Part shown: positions 17,357-25,851 of the stretch, one piece after another
Position numbering within the stretch: the stretch's first letter is position 1
How the letters are laid out: each line of letters starts with the position of its first letter
Source: Tritrichomonas musculus
Taxonomy: Eukaryota; Parabasalia; Tritrichomonadida; Tritrichomonadidae
Assembly (NCBI GenBank): GCA_039105265.1
Contig: JAPFFF010000049.1
Span: 248,001-312,000, forward strand
Length of the DNA: 64,000 bases
Direction of reading: 5' to 3'
Position numbers and translations under genes: made by a program
Notes under the pieces: model-generated
Seen by the model: the letters and a program-made list of their open reading frames with translations, nothing else
The model's database searches: none
Told to the model about the DNA's origin: nothing

Positions 17357-20300
17357 TCAATTCGAATTGCATATAATATAGTCCTCTGATGCGAGTCCGT
17401 GGATGAATGGTGCACAGGATTGGTTCGCGAGGACAATCATTTTGGTGTGAGTCCCGGTGAGAGCATTCTTGTTTACCGTGATCTTGGACATCGTCATCTC
17501 ACTGATTTTGCTCTGGATTTTGGTATTCATCACCATCTGCAGATTGATATTTTTGCCAACCTTCACACCACCATTGTCGATGATGTCCTTGTAATCATCA
17601 CTTGTAATACGGTTTTTCTTGAGGGAGACCCCCTTGAGTTTGAGTGCCTTGGTTATAGAGTCACTATTGAATATGGTGTAGCACTTGGGGGCCAACGCTA
17701 TCATATTCTCACCATATTTCTCAATGCAGAGACCCAGTATTTTCTTCTCATCAGCGATTGTGTTTATATTGGGATTCGGCATGAACTTATATATGTTCTC
17801 ATCATAGAATGCCCTATTCTTGATAATGTATTTGAACTCTTGATCGGACCCCTTGGTATCATCACCAGCAACCGCAAAATACGCACTATCAGTGTCCCCC
17901 TCTATGAAATGGAATCGCTCCACATCAAGGCACTTGTACATGAAGTCGTATATGAATGTGAGATACCAGAATTTGGCATTATCTAGAGTCCAGAATGATT
18001 CCTGAAGGCATGTCGTGCATTTGAAGCTCTTTGGGTTCATCTGGAGTAGATAGTTGTCATCACTCAATTTGGTGCCACTGACATAGTTGTCGTAGATGAT
18101 ATTCTGGAAGGTCTTATCGCGTGAGCATATCTTGATTTTGGAGAACTTCTCGGTGTTCATACCATCGTACCCATATGAGCCATTCATGCTGATCTTGTAG
18201 AACTTCTCATTGCCTTTAACGGTACCTGATATGATATCCTGACGGCGTTTCATGAACTCACTAACGAATGGGTTGAATCCACGATGAGCCTCGTATGTGG
18301 TGAGACTCTTGATATCCTCAATGACAAGTCCATGGTCGAGGAGGAACCAGAGGTAGTAGTTCGAGAATGTCTGATAGGTACCCATTGTATCAACACTCAT
18401 GGTCAGCTTCCGTTCAGTTTTGTCAACAGATGGGAGCTTATTGCGAGTCATGTAGTCGTGCATATATGGGCCAATTGTGGCCTCATCATTGGTGATATCG
18501 AAATTGCGGAATACAGGTGGGAAATTGATGAAGTAGTTGATTTTGGATATTGGGCATTTCAACATGACCTCCGCTTTGAACAGGAATTTGGGGTGCTTTC
18601 GGAGATTCTGGCTGTTGATGATATGCATGCATGAGTTGTAGGTGTTCATATTTTTGGTACCATCCTTATACACCTCGAATCGCTCTATCATGGAACCTGG
18701 CATATACATGACTCCCCCGTGATATGGATTGGCATCATGTTTGGTTGAACTGAATGCAGATGGGTATAAGCTGTTGAAATCGACTCCAACAATATGAGTC
18801 ATCGTGTGTGGAGTGTCATATGAGATTACCTTGTGATCAACGGCGTTGTATCTAAAACGGTTTATTTTGGTATGACCCTTGATGTTGACTCGGTGCATGA
18901 CATTGGATAGACCACCAGTGATGTTGTTCCGTAAGCTGTAATACTCCTGTTCATCATTGATGAGTGTTGGGAGATGCATCATCTTGCAGTACTTCTTCAG
19001 CTGAATTCGGAGTTTGGTTATATTGGGATCATCACGACTGCGAAGTCTGTTGCATTCCGCACATGCGAGTTTACAGTTACTGAGTTCATGGCCGATATCA
19101 TTATTGATTCTATCGAGAGTGGGTCTGTTGGTCCATGTGAAGTGCTCACCACAGAGATGGCACTTGCCAGTATCTGGATTGTTGTACATCTCCATGAACT
19201 TATCGAATTGCTCCTCACAAACACATTTATCGAGGTTCCTGGGTTTGTCCTTATGAGCTAGATTATATTTGACATCCTGGTTATAGTAGTTCTCGCATTT
19301 GAATCGCCACCAATCGAGGTTTGGTTTGAATTTGTTAATGGGATTCTGTATGGAGTATTCGGCATTTGGATTGAATTCCTTATATGCGAGTGCATACTTG
19401 ATACAGGATGCATTCTTGCTTAGCGATAGGTTTGAGATGAGGTCCACGTTGTACTGAGCATTGAGTGCAATTAGGTTGTCAATGGGTTTGATCATCATCT
19501 CGACATCATTATCATTGTATGCAAGTAGGTAGTCCCATCGGGTTTCATAGTTTTTGGCATCCTCGAGATATAGCTTGTAATCATCTGGTGTCAATGGGTT
19601 CTTCTGGTTGAGATAGCTGTAGAACGCTTCATACTCAAATGGCTCTGCTTTTGAGAGTACCTCATTGTAGTTCTCAGTGTTGATGGCTTCATATGGGAAC
19701 ACACCCTTCGAGCTATTCTCAACTCCCCCAAAATCAACCCCGAATTGTCGTAATGTACCTCCAGCGACAAATGATTGTGCATCGATGAATCGCAACTTGG
19801 TATCGTATTTGGGTGACTTCAATATGAACTGCTTCAGTGAGGATGTGGTACCAATGATGCTATTGGGTTCAACACTCCAGAACATATTTCGCTTGGCTGA
19901 ACTGTAGTTGAGATACTCCTTGAATAGGTTGCTATCGAATCTACTCGAGTTGAATCCAAATACGGTTATCACATTCAGGTTGCGATCAATGGTTTTGAGA
20001 TTGTCAACTGGTTGATTGATGAAGGATTTCATGTATTGAACCTTATCGTGATACACCTGCTTGGATTGCTCAAACAACCACTCGATCCACTTGATGATGA
20101 ACTCAGATGAATCTCTTAATGAGAAGTGCTTTGTGGTACAGCCAGATTGCGATTTGACACATGATGATACACTCAGGGGTATCAGTCGTGAGTTGATGGT
20201 TGTGGATGAACCAATAGATGCATTCACAGGCTGTTCAACAGTTTCGAAATCGTAGGTGATGTAATATATGTTGGGTTTCCATTCGAGACCATAGGCTAAG

Positions 20301-22921
20301 CAATATTCGTACACTGGATTACTGAGTATATGTGGACAGTATGGTAGTGGTTCACGATTGGGTATGAAACGCTTTCGAAATACCCCGTCACAGTTCTTAA
20401 CATGGTTCTCGAAACACCTCATGTTGTAATGACCGTAATGGGCATATGAGCCACACTTTGGACAGATATGGATGTTGGTCAGCTTCTCAGCATTCCTGAT
20501 GTACATTATGTGGATGATTCGATTTTGGGTGTACAGCAATGCGGATTTCCTAAATGAGTTATCCTCATTGTATTTCCATTGGTCCTGAAGGTTATAGACT
20601 TTGAGATCCTCCATGTACTCATAGATGTCCACATTCAAGTGATGCTTCTCGGCAGATGCCTTCATGGATTCAATTGATGTACCCGGATAGTTGTTCAGGA
20701 GGTCAATTGCATCTTGAGATGGCTTAGTAGAATACACTATATTGTGATCCTCGCATAGGAGCTTCCTAGCTACCTGTGTGCGATTCTTAGTATTGCAACC
20801 AGATTCAGGGTCAACCAGATGGTCATCTAGACATGCAGCCAGAAATCGGTACCAACATAGATTGTCATCGGCATTGTCCGTGATGATGTATTTGCTATTT
20901 TTGATCTCAGGAGGTAAATCCTTGATTGGACCACTAACCTTGACCATTCGAGATACCGTGAATGAGACTGATCCTACCATAATCAACTTGGTTCCAGATG
21001 TTGAGGTCTCATATGAGTGCAGTACTGATTCAATATAGTACTTCACGATATCAAGCGATTGCTCATCACGAACCACAATTGGGATAGCCGATTTATAGTT
21101 GTTCCAATTGATTTCCCTAGCTGCATATTCACATGAATACCCAAACACTTTCTCAGCATAGGGGGTCTCAAATACACCCGAGAGTTGGAAATAGATTTTG
21201 AATGGTTTTACCTCACGCTTATAGACCTGTTGCAAGCCGTCATATATGGTGTTCAATGAGGATATCGAGTTGAAGTAGTATATGTATATTGGCTCATAGG
21301 TATCGATATCCTCACGCTCATTGGAATCACTATCAGCATATTTGGTATATGATCGCCAAGCCTCAACAGCCCTATCATAGCTATCAGGTTCATTCACCAT
21401 GAGGAAATCGGTGTGTTTCGATTTGAACTCATGACCGAACTCACTGAGGTAATCGAGTATTTCATTATTTTCAGGGTCCTTGGGGAGATCATCAATATTT
21501 TCGGGGGCCTTGGGGGAATCATTGATAATATGGACCAGTTTTGTAACCTTAGTCCTGTCTCGGGGTATATTATGTATTTCAGTTCTGTCGATATACTCGG
21601 GGAAATATTTGTTGAAATAGGAATGTGCTTTGTTATCATCAATACTAGCGTTACTACCGATAATATGATTCAGTTTTGTAACCTTAGTCCTGTCTCGGAG
21701 TATATCTTGTATTTCAGCTCTATCGAGATACTCGGGATAATACTTGTTGAAATATGAATATGCTTTGTGTTCATCATCTAATTGCTGAATGAACTTAATC
21801 CAGGTATTCAATTGCTGGCGTTCATCAATGCGGTCCTCAATCTTGTAAGCATCTCTATCGAAATGCTTGAAGTAATCATTATCTACGGCTGCACGGCGTT
21901 CAGTCTCAAGTCTCTCGAAGAATGTATCAAGATCTGATTCCTTGATATGATAATCGCGATCAAAACCGGTGCGATATACAAATAAATTATCATTCAGGAA
22001 CTTTACGAAACTGCTCAGTCGTTCATTATATGATCTGTTGTGGATGTTGGCATCGAACTCCTCATTGGCTTTATCGATATATTCTTCAACAGTTTCCTCG
22101 GGTATAATACGTTTAGCGAAATTCTTAGTACTAATCTTGCGATGCTTTTCACGCTCCAGTTTCTTCTCCTGTTCCCGCTTCTGTTTCAATCGATCGCGTT
22201 TCGACTTCTCAGCGAGTTTCTGTTCCCGCTTCTGTTCCTGCTTCTGGAGACGCTCTTGCTTAGCACGCTCCTGTTCCAATTGCTTAGCACGTTCCCGCTC
22301 AAGTCTGACCTTCTCAATTGCTTGCAGATTCTGTTCAGTTGCATCCCTCAGCAGCTTATCCTCTTGTTCATCATGCAGTCTCTCGAAGAATCTATCAAAA
22401 TGGGATTCCTCGAGAAGAGTATTAGTATCAAAACGTGTGCGATATACAAATAAATTATCATTCAGGAACTTTATGAGACTGCTCTGCTGTGCGGCCTGTG
22501 ATATGTCGGTTGGGATTTTGCCATCGAACTCTGTGTTGGCGATCTTGATATAATCTTTGACATCACTCGCGGTTAAAACAGTTTTATTAAAATGGGTCTT
22601 ATTAATCTTGCTATTCAGTAAGCGTTCAGCACCTTCCAATCCCAATACCTTGAGACGCCTCTGCTCAGCACGTGTAAGCCTCAGTCGTCTGAGGAATGTA
22701 TCAAGATCTGATTCCTCGAGCTTATTATCGGTATCAAAACCAGTGTGATCTACAAATGAGTTCTCATTCAGGAACTTTATGAGACTACTCAGCTGTCCAA
22801 CATATGGGCTGCTAGTTGAGATACCCCCACGGAACTTCTCATTGATGATATCGATATAGTCTCTGACAATGTCTGTGGGTAGAACCTTTTTATCGAAATT
22901 CCAACTAGTAATCTTACTCAT
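17357..22921 (-). CDS. Protein-primed-type family B DNA polymerase with HNH insert, 1854 aa
   Basis: Replicates the element. Layout by approximate residue: three tandem 65-residue units (about 14-75, 115-180, 270-335) with the pattern SSLIKFLN-x-N-x-FV then ESD-x-D-x-F-x-x-RL; a Lys/Arg/Glu/Gln coiled stretch at 200-265; two 40-residue YFNKYYPEY repeats near 390-460; a DDNLCWYRFLAACL block near 682; a CPKCG...C zinc-type motif near 817; exonuclease motif YDFETVE near 887; an HNH-like block CHLCGEHF...LDRINNDIGHELSNCK...CAECN near 1254-1294; polymerase motif A DFNSLYPSA near 1379; motif B KISMNGSYGYDG near 1572; motif C DTDSAYF near 1672. The homolog is at 52777-57228. The ATG at 22921 follows TATTTTTG. 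Confidence 0.9.
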   Translation of the reverse strand: MSKITSWNFDKKVLPTDIVRDYIDIINEKFRGGISTSSPYVGQLSSLIKFLNENSFVDHTGFDTDNKLEESDLDTFLRRLRLTRAEQRRLKVLGLEGAERLLNSKINKTHFNKTVLTASDVKDYIKIANTEFDGKIPTDISQAAQQSSLIKFLNDNLFVYRTRFDTNTLLEESHFDRFFERLHDEQEDKLLRDATEQNLQAIEKVRLERERAKQLEQERAKQERLQKQEQKREQKLAEKSKRDRLKQKREQEKKLEREKHRKISTKNFAKRIIPEETVEEYIDKANEEFDANIHNRSYNERLSSFVKFLNDNLFVYRTGFDRDYHIKESDLDTFFERLETERRAAVDNDYFKHFDRDAYKIEDRIDERQQLNTWIKFIQQLDDEHKAYSYFNKYYPEYLDRAEIQDILRDRTKVTKLNHIIGSNASIDDNKAHSYFNKYFPEYIDRTEIHNIPRDRTKVTKLVHIINDSPKAPENIDDLPKDPENNEILDYLSEFGHEFKSKHTDFLMVNEPDSYDRAVEAWRSYTKYADSDSNEREDIDTYEPIYIYYFNSISSLNTIYDGLQQVYKREVKPFKIYFQLSGVFETPYAEKVFGYSCEYAAREINWNNYKSAIPIVVRDEQSLDIVKYYIESVLHSYETSTSGTKLIMVGSVSFTVSRMVKVSGPIKDLPPEIKNSKYIITDNADDNLCWYRFLAACLDDHLVDPESGCNTKNRTQVARKLLCEDHNIVYSTKPSQDAIDLLNNYPGTSIESMKASAEKHHLNVDIYEYMEDLKVYNLQDQWKYNEDNSFRKSALLYTQNRIIHIMYIRNAEKLTNIHICPKCGSYAHYGHYNMRCFENHVKNCDGVFRKRFIPNREPLPYCPHILSNPVYEYCLAYGLEWKPNIYYITYDFETVEQPVNASIGSSTTINSRLIPLSVSSCVKSQSGCTTKHFSLRDSSEFIIKWIEWLFEQSKQVYHDKVQYMKSFINQPVDNLKTIDRNLNVITVFGFNSSRFDSNLFKEYLNYSSAKRNMFWSVEPNSIIGTTSSLKQFILKSPKYDTKLRFIDAQSFVAGGTLRQFGVDFGGVENSSKGVFPYEAINTENYNEVLSKAEPFEYEAFYSYLNQKNPLTPDDYKLYLEDAKNYETRWDYLLAYNDNDVEMMIKPIDNLIALNAQYNVDLISNLSLSKNASCIKYALAYKEFNPNAEYSIQNPINKFKPNLDWWRFKCENYYNQDVKYNLAHKDKPRNLDKCVCEEQFDKFMEMYNNPDTGKCHLCGEHFTWTNRPTLDRINNDIGHELSNCKLACAECNRLRSRDDPNITKLRIQLKKYCKMMHLPTLINDEQEYYSLRNNITGGLSNVMHRVNIKGHTKINRFRYNAVDHKVISYDTPHTMTHIVGVDFNSLYPSAFSSTKHDANPYHGGVMYMPGSMIERFEVYKDGTKNMNTYNSCMHIINSQNLRKHPKFLFKAEVMLKCPISKINYFINFPPVFRNFDITNDEATIGPYMHDYMTRNKLPSVDKTERKLTMSVDTMGTYQTFSNYYLWFLLDHGLVIEDIKSLTTYEAHRGFNPFVSEFMKRRQDIISGTVKGNEKFYKISMNGSYGYDGMNTEKFSKIKICSRDKTFQNIIYDNYVSGTKLSDDNYLLQMNPKSFKCTTCLQESFWTLDNAKFWYLTFIYDFMYKCLDVERFHFIEGDTDSAYFAVAGDDTKGSDQEFKYIIKNRAFYDENIYKFMPNPNINTIADEKKILGLCIEKYGENMIALAPKCYTIFNSDSITKALKLKGVSLKKNRITSDDYKDIIDNGGVKVGKNINLQMVMNTKIQSKISEMTMSKITVNKNALTGTHTKMIVLANQSCAPFIHGLASEDYIICNSN

Positions 22922-22941
22922 TTACCCCATTGGTAAAAATA

Positions 22942-22949
22942 CAAAAATA
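22942..22949 (-). promoter_or_regulatory. TATTTTTG box before the DNA polymerase gene
   Basis: TATTTTTG on the minus strand, about 20 bases before ATG 22921. Confidence 0.5.
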
Positions 22950-23026
22950 ATCATCGCAACGCAGTTGATAACATACTATTTTTGAATTTTATTCGATTAA
23001 ATAGCAAATCGGAATCATATATGTGT

Positions 23027-23346
23027 TAGCGCTAACTGGTATAGTTGTTGGATCAAGAAGGATGTCTCCCAGCTTCGGCGGCAGGCATAGGTTCGATCCA
23101 CTGCCATACCGATTTTTCGTATTATTTCCGGTCCATATTTGTGATAGAGCCCAAGCGCACTAAACACCTTGGGTAAGCTATTACTTGTGGATTATGGGGT
23201 AATACGGGCATTTGCCGGCATTTGCAACCCAAACCAGCCTCATGGTGGATGCAGGTATTTTCATTGAGGGATTGATGTGCAATCCCGGGCATGTATATTG
23301 GTTCCTCTAGAGAATGCATTACGCATCCATCATGGGGTCGGTTTTT
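23027..23346 (+). ncRNA. Candidate structured RNA with Pol III-like boxes
   Basis: This stretch between the polymerase and the 23366 gene lacks a credible gene but is GC-richer and highly foldable. TAGCGCTAACTGG (23027-23039) resembles an A box and GGTTCGATCC (23090-23099) a B box; a T5 run follows at 23113-23117. GGTAT/ATACC (23038-23042 with 23106-23110) and GGCAG/CTGCC (23080-23084 with 23101-23105) can pair. Downstream are TTGGGT/ACCCAA (23169-23174 with 23227-23232) enclosing TATTAC/GTAATA, and a long stem 23237-23252 with 23323-23338 (16 pairs, three G-T) enclosing GGGATTG/CAATCCC (23268-23274 with 23280-23286). A T5 run at 23342-23346 ends it. The tRNA-like part does not make a standard cloverleaf. 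Function unknown. Confidence 0.33.
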
Positions 23347-23365
23347 GCAAAAATATTTTTTAGTC

Positions 23366-23689
23366 CTAGTGATTAAAATATAGTGTCCATTCGTATTTCC
23401 AAGATGTGTGTGCTATATTGGAGGTCTCATCAGTGAAGGTACGAATAAAAGTATTTTGTATATTATATAGAGGACCATTCGTCCACATCATATCTCTATT
23501 GGCATCTTCAATTGTATACCCTAAATCAACATGTGTATAGATGATATAGATGTAGTTGTTGTTGGTGGTAGTGAATCCCTTAATTGTTAACCAGTCATTT
23601 GTATTTTCGATAATCTGTATGTTAGGTAATATATGATCTTTAAAGTAGTTCCAATTAGGTTTATCCTTGAGAGTTACAAAATTTGTCAT
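23366..23689 (-). CDS. Hypothetical protein, 107 aa
   Basis: Starts MTNFVTLKDKPNWNYFKDHIL and is rich in Asn, Thr, Tyr and Trp with alternating strands (YIYIIYTHVDLGYTI). ATTTTTG at 23701-23707 precedes the ATG. No homolog is visible in Polinton 2 or 3 within the window. It may be a small beta-rich accessory protein; I do not recognise it. Confidence 0.6.
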   Translation of the reverse strand: MTNFVTLKDKPNWNYFKDHILPNIQIIENTNDWLTIKGFTTTNNNYIYIIYTHVDLGYTIEDANRDMMWTNGPLYNIQNTFIRTFTDETSNIAHTSWKYEWTLYFNH

Positions 23690-23700
23690 TTTGAGAGTTG

Positions 23701-23707
23701 CAAAAAT
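23701..23707 (-). promoter_or_regulatory. ATTTTTG box before the 23366-23689 gene
   Basis: ATTTTTG on the minus strand 11 bases before ATG 23689; it supports that this small frame is expressed. Confidence 0.42.
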
Positions 23708-23712
23708 TTAAA

Positions 23713-24267
23713 TTAGAAATCGGTTGTATCGATCTCATCTGGGTCTGGATCTGTTTCCCTTGGGGGACCGTTTATAGGCATATGGGTGTTGATTAGTTTT
23801 TGGGTCATATACATGGAGATACTCAACTTTAGGTTATCGCGTATGAGTCTACGCAATAGGGATACACGTTTATGAGGTTCTGCGTTGGAGATCGCATCGA
23901 TTACCGACTGTGATGTGACATATTGGATCAATCGGTCGTGATCCCCAATATCCAGGAACTTGCTTCGATTGAATATATGGGTGCGATTTAAACGAGGTCG
24001 AGGATGTTCAATAGATGGAGTCTCAGGAGGTGAGTCATTTGCATCCTGAGTGGTGTCCTGAGTGGTGTCGATATGTGCTTCAGCCTTTGGGGTATCAGTA
24101 GATGGTTTGCGTTTATGGTTCATACGCTTAATCAAATGCTTGACATCTCGGCGCAAATCGGTGATGCCATCTACGATCTTTAGGAGTATCTCAGCATCAG
24201 TTGCTGTATCAGTATCTGTATCAGTATCTGTACCAGTAGCTGTACCAGTTGCTGTATCAGTATCCAT
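23713..24267 (-). CDS. Conserved protein with DT-repeat N-terminus, 184 aa
   Basis: The first 25 residues are Asp/Thr/Ala/Gly repeats encoded by a hexamer-like microsatellite (24206-24267). A helical stretch (ILLKIVDGITDLRRDVKHLIKRM) follows, then a low-complexity linker and a C-terminal domain ending LKLSISMYMTQKLINTHMP. The end matches the 100-residue Polinton 2 protein at 52560-52862 (INLSIYMTDKLINKIMP), which also begins with a short helix. Both lie near the polymerase gene, on its strand but at opposite ends of it. Function unknown; a DNA-binding or multimerising protein is possible. Confidence 0.72.
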   Translation of the reverse strand: MDTDTATGTATGTDTDTDTDTATDAEILLKIVDGITDLRRDVKHLIKRMNHKRKPSTDTPKAEAHIDTTQDTTQDANDSPPETPSIEHPRPRLNRTHIFNRSKFLDIGDHDRLIQYVTSQSVIDAISNAEPHKRVSLLRRLIRDNLKLSISMYMTQKLINTHMPINGPPRETDPDPDEIDTTDF

Positions 24268-24272
24268 TTATG

Positions 24273-24280
24273 CAAAAATA
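24273..24280 (-). promoter_or_regulatory. TATTTTTG box before the 23713-24267 gene
   Basis: TATTTTTG on the minus strand, 5 bases before ATG 24267. Confidence 0.5.
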
Positions 24281-24322
24281 AAATATTATTTTCGACTGTT
24301 CCAGGGATTTTGACGAATGTAC

Positions 24323-25090
24323 TTATGATTGCATTGTGGTTGTGAAATATTTGTCCACTGCTGTATGAAAATCATTAAGGCATGATCTTTTGATGGTAAT
24401 CCTGGTACCACCTACAGTGACATCATCCCCTTTGAACATAGCTTTGGCCATTCGCTTGATATCTTCATTCGGGGTCATTGCGATGGGTAGGTCATCAATA
24501 AATATCCAGCGCTTCTTCTTATCTTGATATATCCTACTGACCTGCCTCCATGAATGCTTGTTGCGACGAACGAGATGGAGTACCACAGAATCCTTATCTT
24601 TGGGGAGATCCTCAAGCCATATCATATATCGGTAGCTATTTTTGTGATCCTTGGGGACAGCCCTTGTAGTGAGGTCATTGATTTTGTTATTCATCTGCTC
24701 GCGTTGCTGAGAAGCTAGTGAATCCAATAATTGCATGACATCCCATGCATATGATGGTGATGCCCACATTGCAATATGATTGACCAGCAATCGGTGAACA
24801 TACATACCCTTCAAATCATTTGGCAAATTGGGTCTATCTTCATACAATTTCTGGTCTGGTAGAATTCTACCAGACCCACTTTCGAGCAATTCCTGTGTTG
24901 ATTTGTTATCAAACCAATGGCGAATCTGTTTCTTGGAATTACATGCAACGAGAATGCTTTGAGCTTGGTACATATCATCCTTAATGGAATGTATCAAACG
25001 GAGCTTCTCATTATACTGGATGAATTCATATTCGGTATCGATTGGTTCGACAACAGCTGACACTGATGTGTTTGTCCCAGTTGATTCCAT
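24323..25090 (-). CDS. KilA-N domain protein, 255 aa
   Basis: KilA-N domains bind DNA and are common in large DNA viruses. Here residues about 45-130 fit the family: HWFDNKSTQELL, then GMYVHRLLVNHIAMWASPSYAWDVMQLLDSL, the typical Y-V-H, H-I-A and W-x-SP-x-Y-A signature. A coiled linker (ASQQREQMNNKINDL) and a C-terminal domain RAVPKDHKNSYRYMIWLEDL...LVRRNKHSWRQV follow, as in KilA-N proteins with a second virus-type domain. A TTTTTTATC box sits at 25100-25108. A mobile-looking palindrome lies inside the frame right after TQELLE. The Polinton 3 homolog is at 63149-63923, next to its capsid gene instead of near the right end. Confidence 0.82.
   Translation of the reverse strand: MESTGTNTSVSAVVEPIDTEYEFIQYNEKLRLIHSIKDDMYQAQSILVACNSKKQIRHWFDNKSTQELLESGSGRILPDQKLYEDRPNLPNDLKGMYVHRLLVNHIAMWASPSYAWDVMQLLDSLASQQREQMNNKINDLTTRAVPKDHKNSYRYMIWLEDLPKDKDSVVLHLVRRNKHSWRQVSRIYQDKKKRWIFIDDLPIAMTPNEDIKRMAKAMFKGDDVTVGGTRITIKRSCLNDFHTAVDKYFTTTMQS
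24853..24876. repeat. Palindromic repeat, copy 3, inside the KilA-N gene
   Basis: A perfect 24-base palindrome with core TGGTAGAATTCTACCA lies in frame within the coding sequence and encodes GSGRILPDQ-type residues. It matches the intergenic copies at 7111 and 17271. Confidence 0.9.
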
Positions 25091-25099
25091 TTGGAATTC

Positions 25100-25108
25100 G
25101 ATAAAAAA
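25100..25108 (-). promoter_or_regulatory. TTTTTTATC box before the KilA-N gene
   Basis: TTTTTTATC on the minus strand, 9 bases before ATG 25090. Confidence 0.5.
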
Positions 25109-25182
25109 TTGAGTTGCATTGCGAACTAGCTAGTTATTACATCATATGAAGTTGAGTCCAAAAATATATAATGGGAATGAGC

Positions 25183-25500
25183 TTACGCATATTCATATGA
25201 GAATGCGAGTATTTTCAATAGCATCTTGATACGCCCCAAATCGAGTTCCTTGCGATCATAGCTATCACCATCTATGATTTTGGTTCGGAGGGATTCCAAA
25301 TCGGTTTCGAAATTTGATATTGTGTCGATGAGATCGTCCATGAAATCATCGTCGTTGTGGTAGTCGAATGCAAGGGATTTCCATTGGGGGTATTTCTTGA
25401 GGATGACGCGTTCGAGGTAATCGAGTTTGACACCATTAGCTTCGACAGTGGAGAGTTGTGGCATGGCAACGAATGCGCTGTGTGCAGTTGTTGAATTCAT
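25183..25500 (-). CDS. Hypothetical acidic protein, 105 aa
   Basis: Read from ATG 25500 (MNSTTAHSAFVAMPQ), preferred over the upstream ATG at 25569 because a TTTTTTATC box lies between them at 25510-25518. The protein is acidic and helical (FMDDLIDTISNFETDLESL, LGRIKMLLKILAFSYEYA). It is the last gene before the right terminal repeat. No homolog is visible in Polintons 2 and 3 within the window. Function unknown. Confidence 0.62.
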   Translation of the reverse strand: MNSTTAHSAFVAMPQLSTVEANGVKLDYLERVILKKYPQWKSLAFDYHNDDDFMDDLIDTISNFETDLESLRTKIIDGDSYDRKELDLGRIKMLLKILAFSYEYA

Positions 25501-25509
25501 TTCTAACTG

Positions 25510-25518
25510 GATAAAAAA
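25510..25518 (-). promoter_or_regulatory. TTTTTTATC box before the 25183-25500 gene
   Basis: TTTTTTATC on the minus strand, 9 bases before ATG 25500; it decides the start choice. Confidence 0.48.
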
Positions 25519-25541
25519 TCGAATTGGTTTGAGAATCGCGT

Positions 25542-25845
25542 TATTTTTGTCTGTCATGGTCTGTCCCATCGGTCTGTGTCGCCATCGGAACGTTCCATAA
25601 GTGGTCCCATATGTGGTCCCATAGGTGGTCCATAAGTGGGCTATAGGTGGTCTATATGCGGCCTATTTTCGGAATTTGTATGGGCCCGAATATGGGCGTT
25701 TTAAAGGCGTTTTGGGGTAGTATGCGGTATGGGTCCCATATGTGGATTTTGAATTTTAACCCGAATATGGGCCCAAAAATGGGCTATTTATAGGCGTTTT
25801 AAGTGGATTCTATCTGACCCCGATTATTGATACACTATCACTACT
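25542..25845 (-). repeat. Right terminal inverted repeat of Polinton 1
   Basis: Reverse complement of the left repeat, about 304 bases because its inner CCACCTATGG-type tandem array has extra units and an extra short insert. It begins with TATTTTTG reading outward on the plus strand. The stretch 25501-25882 has no convincing gene. Confidence 0.93.
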
Positions 25846-25851
25846 ATGGTT
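25846..25851. repeat. Target-site duplication, right copy (ATGGTT)
   Basis: Exact copy of 1239-1244 directly outside the right terminus. With the left copy it fixes the element boundaries to the base. Confidence 0.95.

Larger units (their letters stand above)
1245..25845. mobile_element. Polinton/Maverick element 1 (24,601 bp)
   Basis: The element begins AGTAGTGATAG and ends with the reverse complement, has long terminal inverted repeats and perfect 6-bp target duplications, and encodes the defining Polinton set: family B polymerase, retroviral-type integrase, FtsK/A32-type packaging ATPase and a probable double jelly-roll capsid protein. No protease gene was recognised inside it. It is visibly more GC-rich than its flanks and than Polintons 2 and 3. 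It looks almost whole, with about two breaks confined to the fibre-like region. The outer repeat ends are identical over roughly 190 bases and the target duplication is perfect, so the insertion is probably recent. It lies inside the gene described at 1-1244 and 25852-27457. Confidence 0.95.

Noticed and set aside
17399-22748. Many plus-strand frames across the polymerase gene
   Set aside because: Antisense shadows of a gene with clear polymerase motifs.
23027-23110. A normal tRNA gene
   Set aside because: A- and B-box-like words and a terminal stem are present, but no seven-pair acceptor, proper T-stem or anticodon arm can be formed together. Kept only as part of a candidate structured RNA.
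23122-23319. Minus-strand 65-codon frame
   Set aside because: It lies inside the strongly folding stretch, has no promoter box or homolog, and unbiased composition for a coding frame is lacking.
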